Origin: Planctomycetota bacterium | GTDB lineage: Bacteria > Planctomycetota > OFTM77 | Assembly (NCBI GenBank): GCA_029260795.1 | Contig: JAJDCO010000087.1 | Span: forward strand, 1-64,000 | Direction of reading: 5' to 3' | DNA length: 64,000 nt | Part shown: positions 13,130-23,338 of the stretch, piece after piece | Position numbering within the stretch: the stretch's first letter is position 1 | Layout: each line of letters starts with the position of its first letter | Notes under the pieces: generated by a model | What the model saw: the letters and a program-made list of their open reading frames with translations, nothing else | Told to the model about the DNA's origin: nothing | Database searches by the model: none | Position numbers and translations under genes: made by a program

Positions 13130-14484
13130 CAGGGTCCCTCCCGAAGCCAGGACTCGAGAAGGGCGCGCTGCTCACCCAGCGTCCAGACGAGAATGAGGAA
13201 GAGCGTCGCCACTCCATCGCGCCAGCGCAGGCGAGCCCCGCGGTGTGGCGTCCGCACGAGCTCCAACAGCGAGCCGGTCGGGCAGCCGAAGCGGCAATAG
13301 GCTTTGGGAACGAAGAGGCTTGCGGCGACACCGACCACCGCCAACCCGACGGCGATCGCTCGCGCATTCGGCCAAGCGACCACGTCGAAGGCTTCGAGGT
13401 TGGCGAGGTCCAAGGACAAGGCGAGGCACACGGCGATGCCGGCCGTGACCAAGAGGAACCCCGGCAGCATCCCGAGCATCCAGCCGAGTCCGCTCTCGGG
13501 TCGGAGCTGCCAGCGCGGGATCCAGCCCAAGCGACGATGCACGTGGCCGGCCGCGTCCTGCGCGATGCCGAGCGGGCACACGTCGGAGCAGTAGACCGAG
13601 CGTCCCGTCCACAGCGGCCACAGGAGCGCACTCGCGGCGAGGACCACGACGCCCAACGTCTCTCGCCAGGGCAGCCCGTTCTCGGCCCAAGCGCCGAACA
13701 GCGAGAGGGCAAGGACGTCACCCGTGATCATCGCCAAAACCAGGAAGGACAGGGCGCGATAGACCCAGCGAGCCCACCGTCCCAGTCGTCGCTCGAGCCA
13801 GCGGAGGACGCCACCGACGATGGCCAACGCCACGAGCACGATGTCCCAAGCCGTCCAGCTCAGTCCTTGGCTGACATCGTCGTCTCCTCGTGCCTCCAGA
13901 GCGAGACGACGCTGCACGCCGCGCAGGATTCCGCGGCTCGTCTTGCTCGCGCCGGAGACCGCATCGAAGCGCAGCGATTCCTCGACGACCTCGTCGACCG
14001 CTCGCCCCGTCCACTGGCTCCAGAACGCGGCGTCGGCCACGACGTCTGCGACATGGCCCGGTGTGTCCTCGCTGCGGCGCAGCGCGAGGATCTCGATCCG
14101 GTCCTGACCATCGAGGATCACGAGCGTGTCGGTCGGGCCCGCGTATCCGATCACGTCGTCGGCGAGTGGGGACGTCCGCAGCGCTCGACCCAACAGCGCG
14201 TCGTCCTCGGCGAGAATCTGCCACGAGCCTGGATGCCTCGCATCGCGGGTCAGGCGTGAGGCCGCCGGGGCGTGCTGCCGAACCTCGCGAAGCGTGATCG
14301 GGCGATCGGTGCGGGTGCGCTCTGCCTGGAGCATCGAGTAAATGCCGGCGAAGATTCCGATCAGCACGGCGGCGCGATAGACGCGCAACCCGAGGACGCG
14401 CGTGCTCCCTCTTGGCCGTCGAACTCTCCTCGCCATCCGTGCCCCCGCCGAGCTCTGTTCGGGAACCGCGTTAGCGCGACTCAC
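13126..14484 (-). CDS. NosR/NapH-like membrane FMN-binding and 4Fe-4S protein
   Basis: 452 aa from GTG14484, or 436 aa from ATG14436, which leaves a 34-base gap to the previous gene. An N-terminal membrane helix leads to a periplasmic FMN_bind domain with FDAVSGASKTSRGI. Five or more membrane helices follow. Two cysteine motifs sit between them: YCSDVCPLGIAQD and YCRFGCPTGSLLE, each the CxxxCP end of a ferredoxin-like cluster. This is the NosR/NapH type of membrane electron-transfer protein. The FMN site ends in Ser (SGAS) rather than the usual Thr. Only the CxxxCP parts of the cluster motifs are present, as in many NapH-like proteins. It likely moves electrons across the membrane. The partner may be the secreted FAD oxidoreductase encoded before it (inference). 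Confidence 0.75.
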   Translation of the reverse strand: MSRANAVPEQSSAGARMARRVRRPRGSTRVLGLRVYRAAVLIGIFAGIYSMLQAERTRTDRPITLREVRQHAPAASRLTRDARHPGSWQILAEDDALLGRALRTSPLADDVIGYAGPTDTLVILDGQDRIEILALRRSEDTPGHVADVVADAAFWSQWTGRAVDEVVEESLRFDAVSGASKTSRGILRGVQRRLALEARGDDDVSQGLSWTAWDIVLVALAIVGGVLRWLERRLGRWARWVYRALSFLVLAMITGDVLALSLFGAWAENGLPWRETLGVVVLAASALLWPLWTGRSVYCSDVCPLGIAQDAAGHVHRRLGWIPRWQLRPESGLGWMLGMLPGFLLVTAGIAVCLALSLDLANLEAFDVVAWPNARAIAVGLAVVGVAASLFVPKAYCRFGCPTGSLLELVRTPHRGARLRWRDGVATLFLILVWTLGEQRALLESWLREGPW

Positions 14485-16756
14485 CCGAGCCCGACGCGGC
14501 TCCAGCCGGAACCGCCCGCACCGCGTCGACGATCACGTGCCCGGTTGTTCCGCGCGTCCCGATCGTCACCTGCACCGGGACACCGGCCTGGAGCTCGACC
14601 TCGCCGAGGGACGTGAATCCGTGGGCGAGCTCGGGGGGACGCGTTTGATCGATCGTGATCTGATTCGTGCGCTCCCGAGTTCGAATCGACACCGGAACGC
14701 GCCGGTCGCGCGAGGCGCTGGCGCGGTAGGAGAGATCCAGTCGGTACCGGCCACTCTTCGGCACCCGGACCACGAAGGTCGCCGACTTCTCGCCCTTGCC
14801 GCTGCGATCGTCGTGCAGGTACTCCGAGCCGACGAAACCGGTCTCGTGCGTGCTCGTTTTCCAGTCGCCCACCAAGCGGGCGCGGTGGTTGTCGACGACG
14901 ATGCCCGCGATCTGCTCGACGGGGATGCCTCGCACGCGAGCCAGCCCTTCCGACGTCCAGCGCGGCGATTCGGCCACCACGAGTTCGGCGTCGACGGTCG
15001 ATCGACGGGAGCCGCCCGGCAACCGCATCAGCTCCTGGAGCTCGCCGAAGTGATCGCGGTAGATCGCGCGTGGGTCGACGCCACGCTTGGCACAGATCGA
15101 GGCGGCCTTGCCGACGACTTCACCCATCATGCCACCCGTCTTCATGACGCGTACCGTTCCGAGAGCCTCGTGCGTGACGCTCACGCAGCGGCCGGCCATG
15201 AACAGGTTGGGTACGTTGCGGGAGTATAGACAGCGGTAGGGGACCGGGTAGCCATTCTCGCGATCCACCACCTCATCGAAGATGGCTCGCGAGATGAAAG
15301 GGCTGTTCTTCAAATACTCACCCGAGTATTGCTCGTTCGGCACGTGCAGGTCGATGCTCCAGGTCGTCGGCACGCATCCGTCCTCGAAGGCACGCTTCGC
15401 GACGATGTCGTCGCGCGTCAGCACGACATCACCCAGGAGCTGGCGCGACTCGCGATTGCCGCCGATCACCGCCAGCCAGGTCAGCCGCGCGTTCCGGTGC
15501 TGCTCGCGCCCGCCCTTGTTCTTCATCGCGTGAAACGCGCCAAACGCCGCCCGCAGGTTCCAGTCGCGAATGGCCTCGAGGTCTTCGATCGGATGGTGGT
15601 CGAAGCCGCCTTCCCAGAACCACTCGGCGTGGAAGTTCTTGGGGTAGGGGAAGTCGTCCATCTCGAGGTCGAGCGCCCACGGCACCGCCGGGAACTCCTG
15701 CGACGACTCGGCGTTCTCCCAACGCCACATGTTGCTCATGCCCATGTGGTCCTGCTCACGGACCGTCAAGTCGGCGCCGGCCAAGGAACCCAGCACACCG
15801 TGTCCGGTGCAGTCGGCGAAGACCGCCGCGCGGAAGCGCTTGCGCTGGCCGGCTCGAATGTCGAGAGCGATGATGGACGTGATCCGCTCGTCTTCCCGCT
15901 CCAGACCCGTCGCATGATGGAGCAAGAACAGATCGAGGTTCTTCTCAGCGCGGACGATGGCTTCTTTCTTGTCGTCGACGAACTCCTCGCCTTGGCCCGG
16001 AGAGCGGGTCGCGGCGTCGGACAGCTCATCGACGATCTCGCCCAGGCGAGGGTAGGGACCGCGACGTGTGCCGCCTTTCATCCAGACTCGGATCTCGCTG
16101 CTCCCGTTGCCGCCCAACACCGGGCGATTCTGGATCAGCGCCACCCGACATCCCAATCGCGCTGCGGAGACGGCGGCCGCGGTTCCCGAGACACCGCCTC
16201 CGACGACGACCAGATCGTACTCGCCGCCGTCTTCGGGCTCGGCTCGGTCACGGATGATCCAGCGCCAATCGGGATCGTTCGCCGCGGCGGGCGGGCGCCA
16301 CTCGAGGTCGCGGGTCAGGATCAAGGCATCGCATCGTCCATCGAACCCGGTCTGGTCGCGCAGCTCGACCCGAACGCTCGCCGTGTCGGCCTCCACGACG
16401 CCCGCGTCTCGCCATTCCCAGTCGGCGCCGCGAGTCCCCAGCTCTGTCTCGAGCTCCCGGCCCGCCACCGCGACGCGAAACCGACCCGGTGCGCCGGGTG
16501 CCTTCCAGCGCGCCACCCAGTCGAAGGTGCGCACCCAGACGCGGTACTTGCCCGGCTTGGGCAGCCGGATCGTCGTCCGAGCCGGCGCCACGGGATGACC
16601 CAGACCGTGGGCGATCAGGTACGGCGAGCCCATCGTCTCGACGAACTGGGTGTCGATCGTCCAGCCACCGAGGTCGGCGAACTCTTCCGCCTCGACGAGG
16701 ATCCCTTCGGGATCCGGGGAGACGATCAGCGCCAATAGCAAGACGAACGGGCTCAT
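14471..16756 (-). CDS. Secreted FAD-dependent oxidoreductase with carbohydrate-binding-like flanking domains
   Basis: 761 aa. ATG16756 gives a hydrophobic export signal, MSPFVLLLALIVSP. Residues 20-150 form a beta-sandwich resembling CBM6/35 modules. The FAD_oxidored core starts at 181 with DLVVVGGGVSGTAAAVSAAR (Rossmann GxGxxG), then PVLGGNGSSEIRVW and DCTGHGVLGSLAGA. A late MAGRCVSVTHEALGTVRVM segment is typical of this family. The last 130 residues (IVVDNHRARLVGDWKTS onward) resemble the golvesin C-terminal-like domain. Substrate unknown; proteins of this type are common in Planctomycetota and act outside the cytoplasm. The 3' end overlaps the longest version of the next gene. It is divergent from the SUF regulator. 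Confidence 0.8.
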   Translation of the reverse strand: MSPFVLLLALIVSPDPEGILVEAEEFADLGGWTIDTQFVETMGSPYLIAHGLGHPVAPARTTIRLPKPGKYRVWVRTFDWVARWKAPGAPGRFRVAVAGRELETELGTRGADWEWRDAGVVEADTASVRVELRDQTGFDGRCDALILTRDLEWRPPAAANDPDWRWIIRDRAEPEDGGEYDLVVVGGGVSGTAAAVSAARLGCRVALIQNRPVLGGNGSSEIRVWMKGGTRRGPYPRLGEIVDELSDAATRSPGQGEEFVDDKKEAIVRAEKNLDLFLLHHATGLEREDERITSIIALDIRAGQRKRFRAAVFADCTGHGVLGSLAGADLTVREQDHMGMSNMWRWENAESSQEFPAVPWALDLEMDDFPYPKNFHAEWFWEGGFDHHPIEDLEAIRDWNLRAAFGAFHAMKNKGGREQHRNARLTWLAVIGGNRESRQLLGDVVLTRDDIVAKRAFEDGCVPTTWSIDLHVPNEQYSGEYLKNSPFISRAIFDEVVDRENGYPVPYRCLYSRNVPNLFMAGRCVSVTHEALGTVRVMKTGGMMGEVVGKAASICAKRGVDPRAIYRDHFGELQELMRLPGGSRRSTVDAELVVAESPRWTSEGLARVRGIPVEQIAGIVVDNHRARLVGDWKTSTHETGFVGSEYLHDDRSGKGEKSATFVVRVPKSGRYRLDLSYRASASRDRRVPVSIRTRERTNQITIDQTRPPELAHGFTSLGEVELQAGVPVQVTIGTRGTTGHVIVDAVRAVPAGAASGSGESR

Positions 16757-16875
16757 GAATGGACCTCTCGAGTCGGTGGGTTGGAAGCGAAGAGCCATGG
16801 TCGCGGCCGAGTCGAATCGATCCAAGGCAAAACCTCGGGGAGAGGCCGATGGGGGAAGGGCCTCTGACGGCTCAT

Positions 16876-16892
16876 TTGAGAATGGGTCTCAA
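16876..16892. promoter_or_regulatory. Palindromic operator, Fur-box-like
   Basis: TTGAGA-ATGGG-TCTCAA is a perfect 6-bp inverted repeat. Its 7-1-7 core TGAGAAT-G-GGTCTCA is close to Fur-family boxes. It lies in the 262-bp divergent region between the FAD oxidoreductase and the rrf2-suf operon, about 130 bases before the regulator start. A Fur-type or Rrf2-type site is plausible for an iron-sulfur operon. Confidence 0.5.
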
Positions 16893-16901
16893 TTGCAATG
16901 A

Positions 16902-16916
16902 GGATCAAAAAGATCC
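16902..16916. promoter_or_regulatory. Second palindrome upstream of the suf regulator
   Basis: GGATC-AAAAA-GATCC is a perfect 15-bp inverted repeat just downstream of the Fur-like box. It may be an autoregulatory operator of the Rrf2 protein. The binding protein is not known. Confidence 0.4.
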
Positions 16917-17018
16917 ACATTTAAACCCCGTCGATTTGCGAGGTTGCCGAAACAGGATTAGAATGCTCCAGATTTCACCGGGCCCGGCCCCCACGGTCTT
17001 CCCTGATCGGTCTCCGAA

Positions 17019-17507
17019 ATGATTCGCATCACCAAGCACACCGACTACGGCCTCGTGCTCCTGACGACGCTCGCTCGCCACGATGGGGGCGAGCCGCAGA
17101 CTGCGCGCGAGCTGGCGGAGCGCTCGCTCTTGCCGGTCCCGATGGTCAGTCAAATCCTCAAGTCGCTCGCCAAGGGCGGGCTGCTCGAGTCGACTCGCGG
17201 AGTGAAGGGAGGCTATCGGCTGGTGCGCCGACCCGACGAGGTCACGATCGCCGAAGTGATCAGCGTGCTCGAAGGGCCGATCGCGATCACCGAATGCAGC
17301 ACCGATGTCTCGGGAGACTGCGAGCAAGAGGATGCCTGTCCGCTCCAAGGGCCGTGGCAGAAGATCAATCGCGTGATTCGGTCGGCGCTCGAAAGCGTCA
17401 GCCTGAGCGACCTGATCGGCCCGACCGCGACCCGGAAACAAGATGAGTCGCTGGTGCCGGCACCGCGCTCCAGCTCACCCCACCGAACGGGCACCGACCT
17501 GCTCTAG
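17019..17507 (+). CDS. Rrf2-family regulator of the SUF operon (SufR/IscR-like)
   Basis: 162 aa. The N-terminal winged helix reads MIRITKHTDYGLVLLTTLAR, with recognition region LPVPMVSQILKSL and the KGGYRL wing. Cys93, Cys101 and Cys107 (C-x7-C-x5-C) match the [2Fe-2S] site of Rrf2/IscR regulators. The product likely senses iron-sulfur status and controls the operon that starts 24 bases downstream. Two palindromes upstream are candidate operators. The Ser/Pro-rich tail after residue 135 is not conserved in the family. Confident as Rrf2; activator versus repressor cannot be told. Confidence 0.92.
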   Translation: MIRITKHTDYGLVLLTTLARHDGGEPQTARELAERSLLPVPMVSQILKSLAKGGLLESTRGVKGGYRLVRRPDEVTIAEVISVLEGPIAITECSTDVSGDCEQEDACPLQGPWQKINRVIRSALESVSLSDLIGPTATRKQDESLVPAPRSSSPHRTGTDLL

Positions 17508-17531
17508 CAGGCAGCCCCCAGGAAAGAAGCC

Positions 17532-18974
<1,443 letters not shown>

Positions 18975-18995
18975 GACGCGACTCCGAGCCGCGTC
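18975..18995 (+). promoter_or_regulatory. Hairpin between sufB and sufC
   Basis: GACGCG and CGCGTC flank a 9-base loop immediately after the sufB stop codon. The gap before sufC is the longest inside the suf genes. It may stabilise or attenuate the transcript. No T-tract follows, so it is not a clear terminator. Confidence 0.3.
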
Positions 18996-19061
18996 CGAGA
19001 CCGAGCCCCATCCACAACCAACACGCTTTCGACCGGAATTGACGAAGGAATGAATCGACCG

Positions 19062-19814
<753 letters not shown>

Positions 19815-19831
19815 GACCCGAGGAGAACCCG

Positions 19832-21166
19832 ATGAGCCCTGCCCTGACTCGAAACGACCCCTGGGTCGAACGCTTCACGACGCTCGAGCGCACGCGATCC
19901 CAAGAGCCCGCCTGGCTACAGTCCTGTCGCCAAACGGCGATCGATCGCTTCGCCGAGCTCGGATTGCCGACCACGCGCCACGAAGCCTGGAAGTACACCA
20001 ACGTCGCCGCGATCGCCAAGGAGACCTTCGCACTGGCACCGGCGGATGCTCCGGTGGCGGCCGAGGACCTCGAGTCGCTTCGCGTGCCCGACCTGGACGC
20101 CCACGAAGTCGTGATCGTCGACGGCCGCTTTCGGAGCGACCTCGCCCCGGCCTCCTCGACAGCACTGCCGGATGGCGTGGTCGTCGGCTCGCTGGCGAGT
20201 GCGTTGACGAACGGCGATCTCGAGTCGTGGCTCGAGCAACATCCGGATCGCGAGGATCTCGCGTTCGCGGCGCTCAACACCGCCTTTTTCCAGGACGGTG
20301 TCTTCATCCGCGTTCCCAAGAACGTCGTCCTCGATCGTCCCGTCCACGTGCAGCATTGGCGAACGGCCGATGATCGCGCGCTGCTGGCGACGCCCCGCCT
20401 GGTCGTCGTCGCCGAGTCGGGCAGCCAGCTCGAGCTGATCGAGACCTACGGCGGCTCCGGCGAGAGCCAGCTCACCGATGCTGTGAGTGAGATCTTCGTC
20501 GGTGCGAATGCCTCGGTTCAGCACGTCAAGCTTCAGGTCGAGAGCTCACGAGCCTGGCACGTGGCTGCGATCCTCGCCCGCCTCGAGCGCGACGCCCGCT
20601 ATGCGTCGCACTCGATCTCCCTCGGCGCCGCCATCGCGCGCAACGACATTCGCGTGCGCTTCGAGGCCGAGGGTGGTGACACGACGCTCAACGGGCTGTT
20701 CTTCGCCACGGGCGAGCAGCTCGTCGACCATCACACCGTCGTCGATCATCGCGTTCCACACTGCACCAGCCGAGAGCTCTACAAGGGCATCCTGGACGAG
20801 CGCGGGCACGGCGTGTTCGACGGCAAGGTTTGGGTGCGCGAGCAAGCGCAGAAGACCGACTCCTCCCAGACCAACAGAAACCTGATCTTGTCGCGGGACG
20901 CGATCATCGACACTAAGCCCCAGCTCGAGATCTACGCGGACGACGTGCGCTGCGCACACGGTGCGACGATCGGACAGCTCGATGCGGACGCACTCTACTA
21001 TCTCCGCTCTCGCGGAATCGCCGAAGCGAAAGCGCGGAGCCTTCTGATGCGCGGCTTCGCCACCGACGTCTTGACCGCGATCGCGTCGGAGCCGCTCCGC
21101 GCCGCGCTCGAGCGGCGTTTGCTCGAGCGGCTCCCTGGAGCCCTGGACCTGGAGGGGGACCAATGA
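19832..21166 (+). CDS. sufD: Fe-S cluster assembly protein SufD
   Basis: 444-aa SufBD-family protein. The N-terminal part has LPTTRHEAWKYTNV, a hallmark of SufD. The C-terminal beta-helix contains TNRNLILSRDAIIDTKPQLEI and CAHGATIGQLDADALYYLRS with the conserved histidine. GAGGAGAACCCG precedes the ATG. It overlaps sufS by four bases (ATGA). Partner of SufB and SufC. Confidence 0.95.
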   Translation: MSPALTRNDPWVERFTTLERTRSQEPAWLQSCRQTAIDRFAELGLPTTRHEAWKYTNVAAIAKETFALAPADAPVAAEDLESLRVPDLDAHEVVIVDGRFRSDLAPASSTALPDGVVVGSLASALTNGDLESWLEQHPDREDLAFAALNTAFFQDGVFIRVPKNVVLDRPVHVQHWRTADDRALLATPRLVVVAESGSQLELIETYGGSGESQLTDAVSEIFVGANASVQHVKLQVESSRAWHVAAILARLERDARYASHSISLGAAIARNDIRVRFEAEGGDTTLNGLFFATGEQLVDHHTVVDHRVPHCTSRELYKGILDERGHGVFDGKVWVREQAQKTDSSQTNRNLILSRDAIIDTKPQLEIYADDVRCAHGATIGQLDADALYYLRSRGIAEAKARSLLMRGFATDVLTAIASEPLRAALERRLLERLPGALDLEGDQ

Positions 21167-22428
21167 CGACCAGCAACCGGGAGATCGTGCGGCCGAGCCG
21201 CTCCGAGCCGTTCGATGCGGCGACGCTCCGCGCCCGCGACTTCCCGATCCTCAACCAAGAGATTCATGGTCATCGGCTCGTCTATCTCGACAACGCCGCG
21301 ACCAGCCAGAAGCCGCGCGCGGTCATCGAGGCCATCACGCGGTACTACGAGCATGACAATGCGAACGTGCACCGCGGCGTACATACGTTGAGCGAGCGAG
21401 CGACGCACGGCTACGAGACGGCGCGCGCGCGCGTTCAGGCCTTCCTGGGCGCTCCGAGCGTCAAGGAGATCATCTTCACGCGCGGCACCAGCGAAGCCAT
21501 CAACCTCGTCGCCTCGACCTTCGGGCACGAGCGCGTCGACACCGGTGACGAGGTGCTCATCACGGGGCTCGAGCATCACTCGAACATCGTCCCCTGGCAG
21601 ATGCTGTGTCGGGCGCGTGGCGCCAAGCTGACCGTCGCGCCCATCGATCAGCGCGGTGTCGTGACGCCCGAAGCGTTCGCGGCTGCTCTGACCGAGAAGA
21701 CGAAGCTGGTGGCCTTCTCGCACGTCTCGAATGCACTCGGCACCATCAACCCCGCCGAGCAGTTCACGGCCCTGGCGCGCGAGCGCGGCATTCCGGTCGT
21801 GATCGATGGCGCGCAAGCCGCTCCGCATCTGAAGATCGACGTCGCGGCGCTCGGCTGTGACTTCTACGCCTTCTCGGGTCACAAGGTCTACGGACCGACC
21901 GGCATCGGCGCACTCTGGGGCAAGGCCGAGCATCTCGAGTCCATGCCGCCCTACCAAGGCGGCGGCGAGATGATCCGTTCGGTAACCTTCGAGGAGACGA
22001 TCTACAACACGATCCCGCACAAGTTCGAGGCGGGGACGCCGAACATCGCGGGCGCCATCGGCCTGGGTGCCGCGCTCGAGTACGTCTCGGCGATCGGGCT
22101 CGACCGCATCGCGGCCCACGAGGACGAGCTGCTCCAGCAGGCCACCGCGGCGGTCGGGGCGCTCCCGGGCATTGAGCTCAAGGGCACCGCGCCTCACAAG
22201 GCTGGCGTGCTGTCCTTCACCCTCGCCGCCGCCCATCCGCACGACATCGGGACCATCCTCGATCAGCGCGGCGTGGCGGTGCGAGCCGGTCATCACTGCG
22301 CACAACCCGTCATGGAGTTCTTCGGCGTGCCCGCGACCGTGCGTGCGTCGTTTGGCCTCTACAACACGTCCGAAGACATCGAGGCCCTGGTCGCGGGTCT
22401 CCAAGAAGTCGTGAAGGTATTTGGCTGA
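21163..22428 (+). CDS. sufS: Cysteine desulfurase SufS
   Basis: 421-aa group II PLP-dependent cysteine desulfurase that supplies sulfur to SufU. The N-terminus reads LVYLDNAATSQKPRAVI. Lys241 in FSGHKVYGP is the PLP lysine. Cys379 in RAGHHCAQP is the persulfide carrier. The first about 25 residues precede the usual DFPIL motif. Overlaps sufD and sufU, so all are translationally coupled. Confidence 0.96.
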   Translation: MTTSNREIVRPSRSEPFDAATLRARDFPILNQEIHGHRLVYLDNAATSQKPRAVIEAITRYYEHDNANVHRGVHTLSERATHGYETARARVQAFLGAPSVKEIIFTRGTSEAINLVASTFGHERVDTGDEVLITGLEHHSNIVPWQMLCRARGAKLTVAPIDQRGVVTPEAFAAALTEKTKLVAFSHVSNALGTINPAEQFTALARERGIPVVIDGAQAAPHLKIDVAALGCDFYAFSGHKVYGPTGIGALWGKAEHLESMPPYQGGGEMIRSVTFEETIYNTIPHKFEAGTPNIAGAIGLGAALEYVSAIGLDRIAAHEDELLQQATAAVGALPGIELKGTAPHKAGVLSFTLAAAHPHDIGTILDQRGVAVRAGHHCAQPVMEFFGVPATVRASFGLYNTSEDIEALVAGLQEVVKVFG

Positions 22429-22880
22429 TGTCCGAGCTGAGCGATCTCTATCAAGAGGTCATTCTCGATCACAACAAGCGTCCGCGAAACTTCCGGACCA
22501 TCGAGACGCCCGACCGTGAAGCCAAGGGCTACAACCCGCTGTGCGGGGACAAGGTGGCCGTCTACGTGAATCTCGAGGGCGACCGGATCGTCGACGTCAG
22601 CTTTCAAGGAGCGGGCTGCGCGATATCGACCGCGTCGGCTTCGGTCATGACCGAAGCACTTCGGGGAATGACGCTCGCTGAGGCCGAAGCGCTCTTCCAG
22701 AGCTTTCACAAGCTCGTCACCGAAGGGCCGCTCGCGCTTCCCGACGACATCGACCTCGGCAAGCTCGCCGTCTTCTCGGGCGTGCACGATTACCCGGCGC
22801 GCGTTAAGTGTGCCTCGCTCGTCTGGCATACCGTTCGAGCGGCTCTTGAGAATCAAAACAAAACCGTCACTACGGAGTGA
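22428..22880 (+). CDS. sufU: Zinc-type sulfur transfer protein SufU
   Basis: 150 aa. The zinc ligands of SufU are present: Cys39 and Asp41 (NPLCGDKV), Cys64 (GAGCAIS) and Cys128 (VKCASL). The insertion between them (TEALRGMTLAEAEALFQSF) is typical of SufU rather than IscU. It accepts the SufS persulfide. Its start shares a base with the sufS stop (TGATG). Confidence 0.95.
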   Translation: MSELSDLYQEVILDHNKRPRNFRTIETPDREAKGYNPLCGDKVAVYVNLEGDRIVDVSFQGAGCAISTASASVMTEALRGMTLAEAEALFQSFHKLVTEGPLALPDDIDLGKLAVFSGVHDYPARVKCASLVWHTVRAALENQNKTVTTE

Positions 22881-22887
22881 ATCAGTC

Positions 22888-23292
22888 ATGACCGATCACA
22901 GCGAAGAGCAATCGCCGGGGCTGCCGGAGTCGGCGGCGCCCGCCCCACCGGCGGCGGATCGCCCGACGAACGCTCCCGCCGAAGGCGGCGGAGAGCTGTA
23001 CGACGAGGTCGTGGCGATGCTGCGCACCGTCTTCGATCCCGAGATCCCGGTCAACATCTACGAGCTCGGCATGATCTACCACATCGATGTCGACGCCGAC
23101 TCGAACGTGCACGTGAAGATGACGCTCACCTCGCCGAACTGCCCGGTGGCCGGCACGCTCCCGGGCGAAGTCCAGCAGAAGGTGCAGTCGGTCGGTAACG
23201 TCACGAACGCCGAAGTCGAGCTCGTCTGGGAGCCGCCCTGGAATCCCGAGATGATGTCCGAAGCCGCCCGACTCGAGCTGGGAATGTATTGA
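22888..23292 (+). CDS. sufT: MIP18-family protein SufT
   Basis: 134 aa. A Pro/Ala-rich N-terminal tail of about 38 residues precedes a MIP18 (DUF59) domain with VFDPEIPVNIYELGMIY and MTLTSPNCPVAGTLPGEV, including the conserved Cys. SufT-type proteins help in iron-sulfur cluster maturation. ATG22888 is chosen because it is the first start after the sufU stop and the reading before it lacks family similarity. Last gene of the suf operon. Confidence 0.9.
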   Translation: MTDHSEEQSPGLPESAAPAPPAADRPTNAPAEGGGELYDEVVAMLRTVFDPEIPVNIYELGMIYHIDVDADSNVHVKMTLTSPNCPVAGTLPGEVQQKVQSVGNVTNAEVELVWEPPWNPEMMSEAARLELGMY

Positions 23293-23338
23293 ATTGTAGG
23301 CCGCTCTTTAACGAGAGCAGGTGGCCGAAGGATCACCG

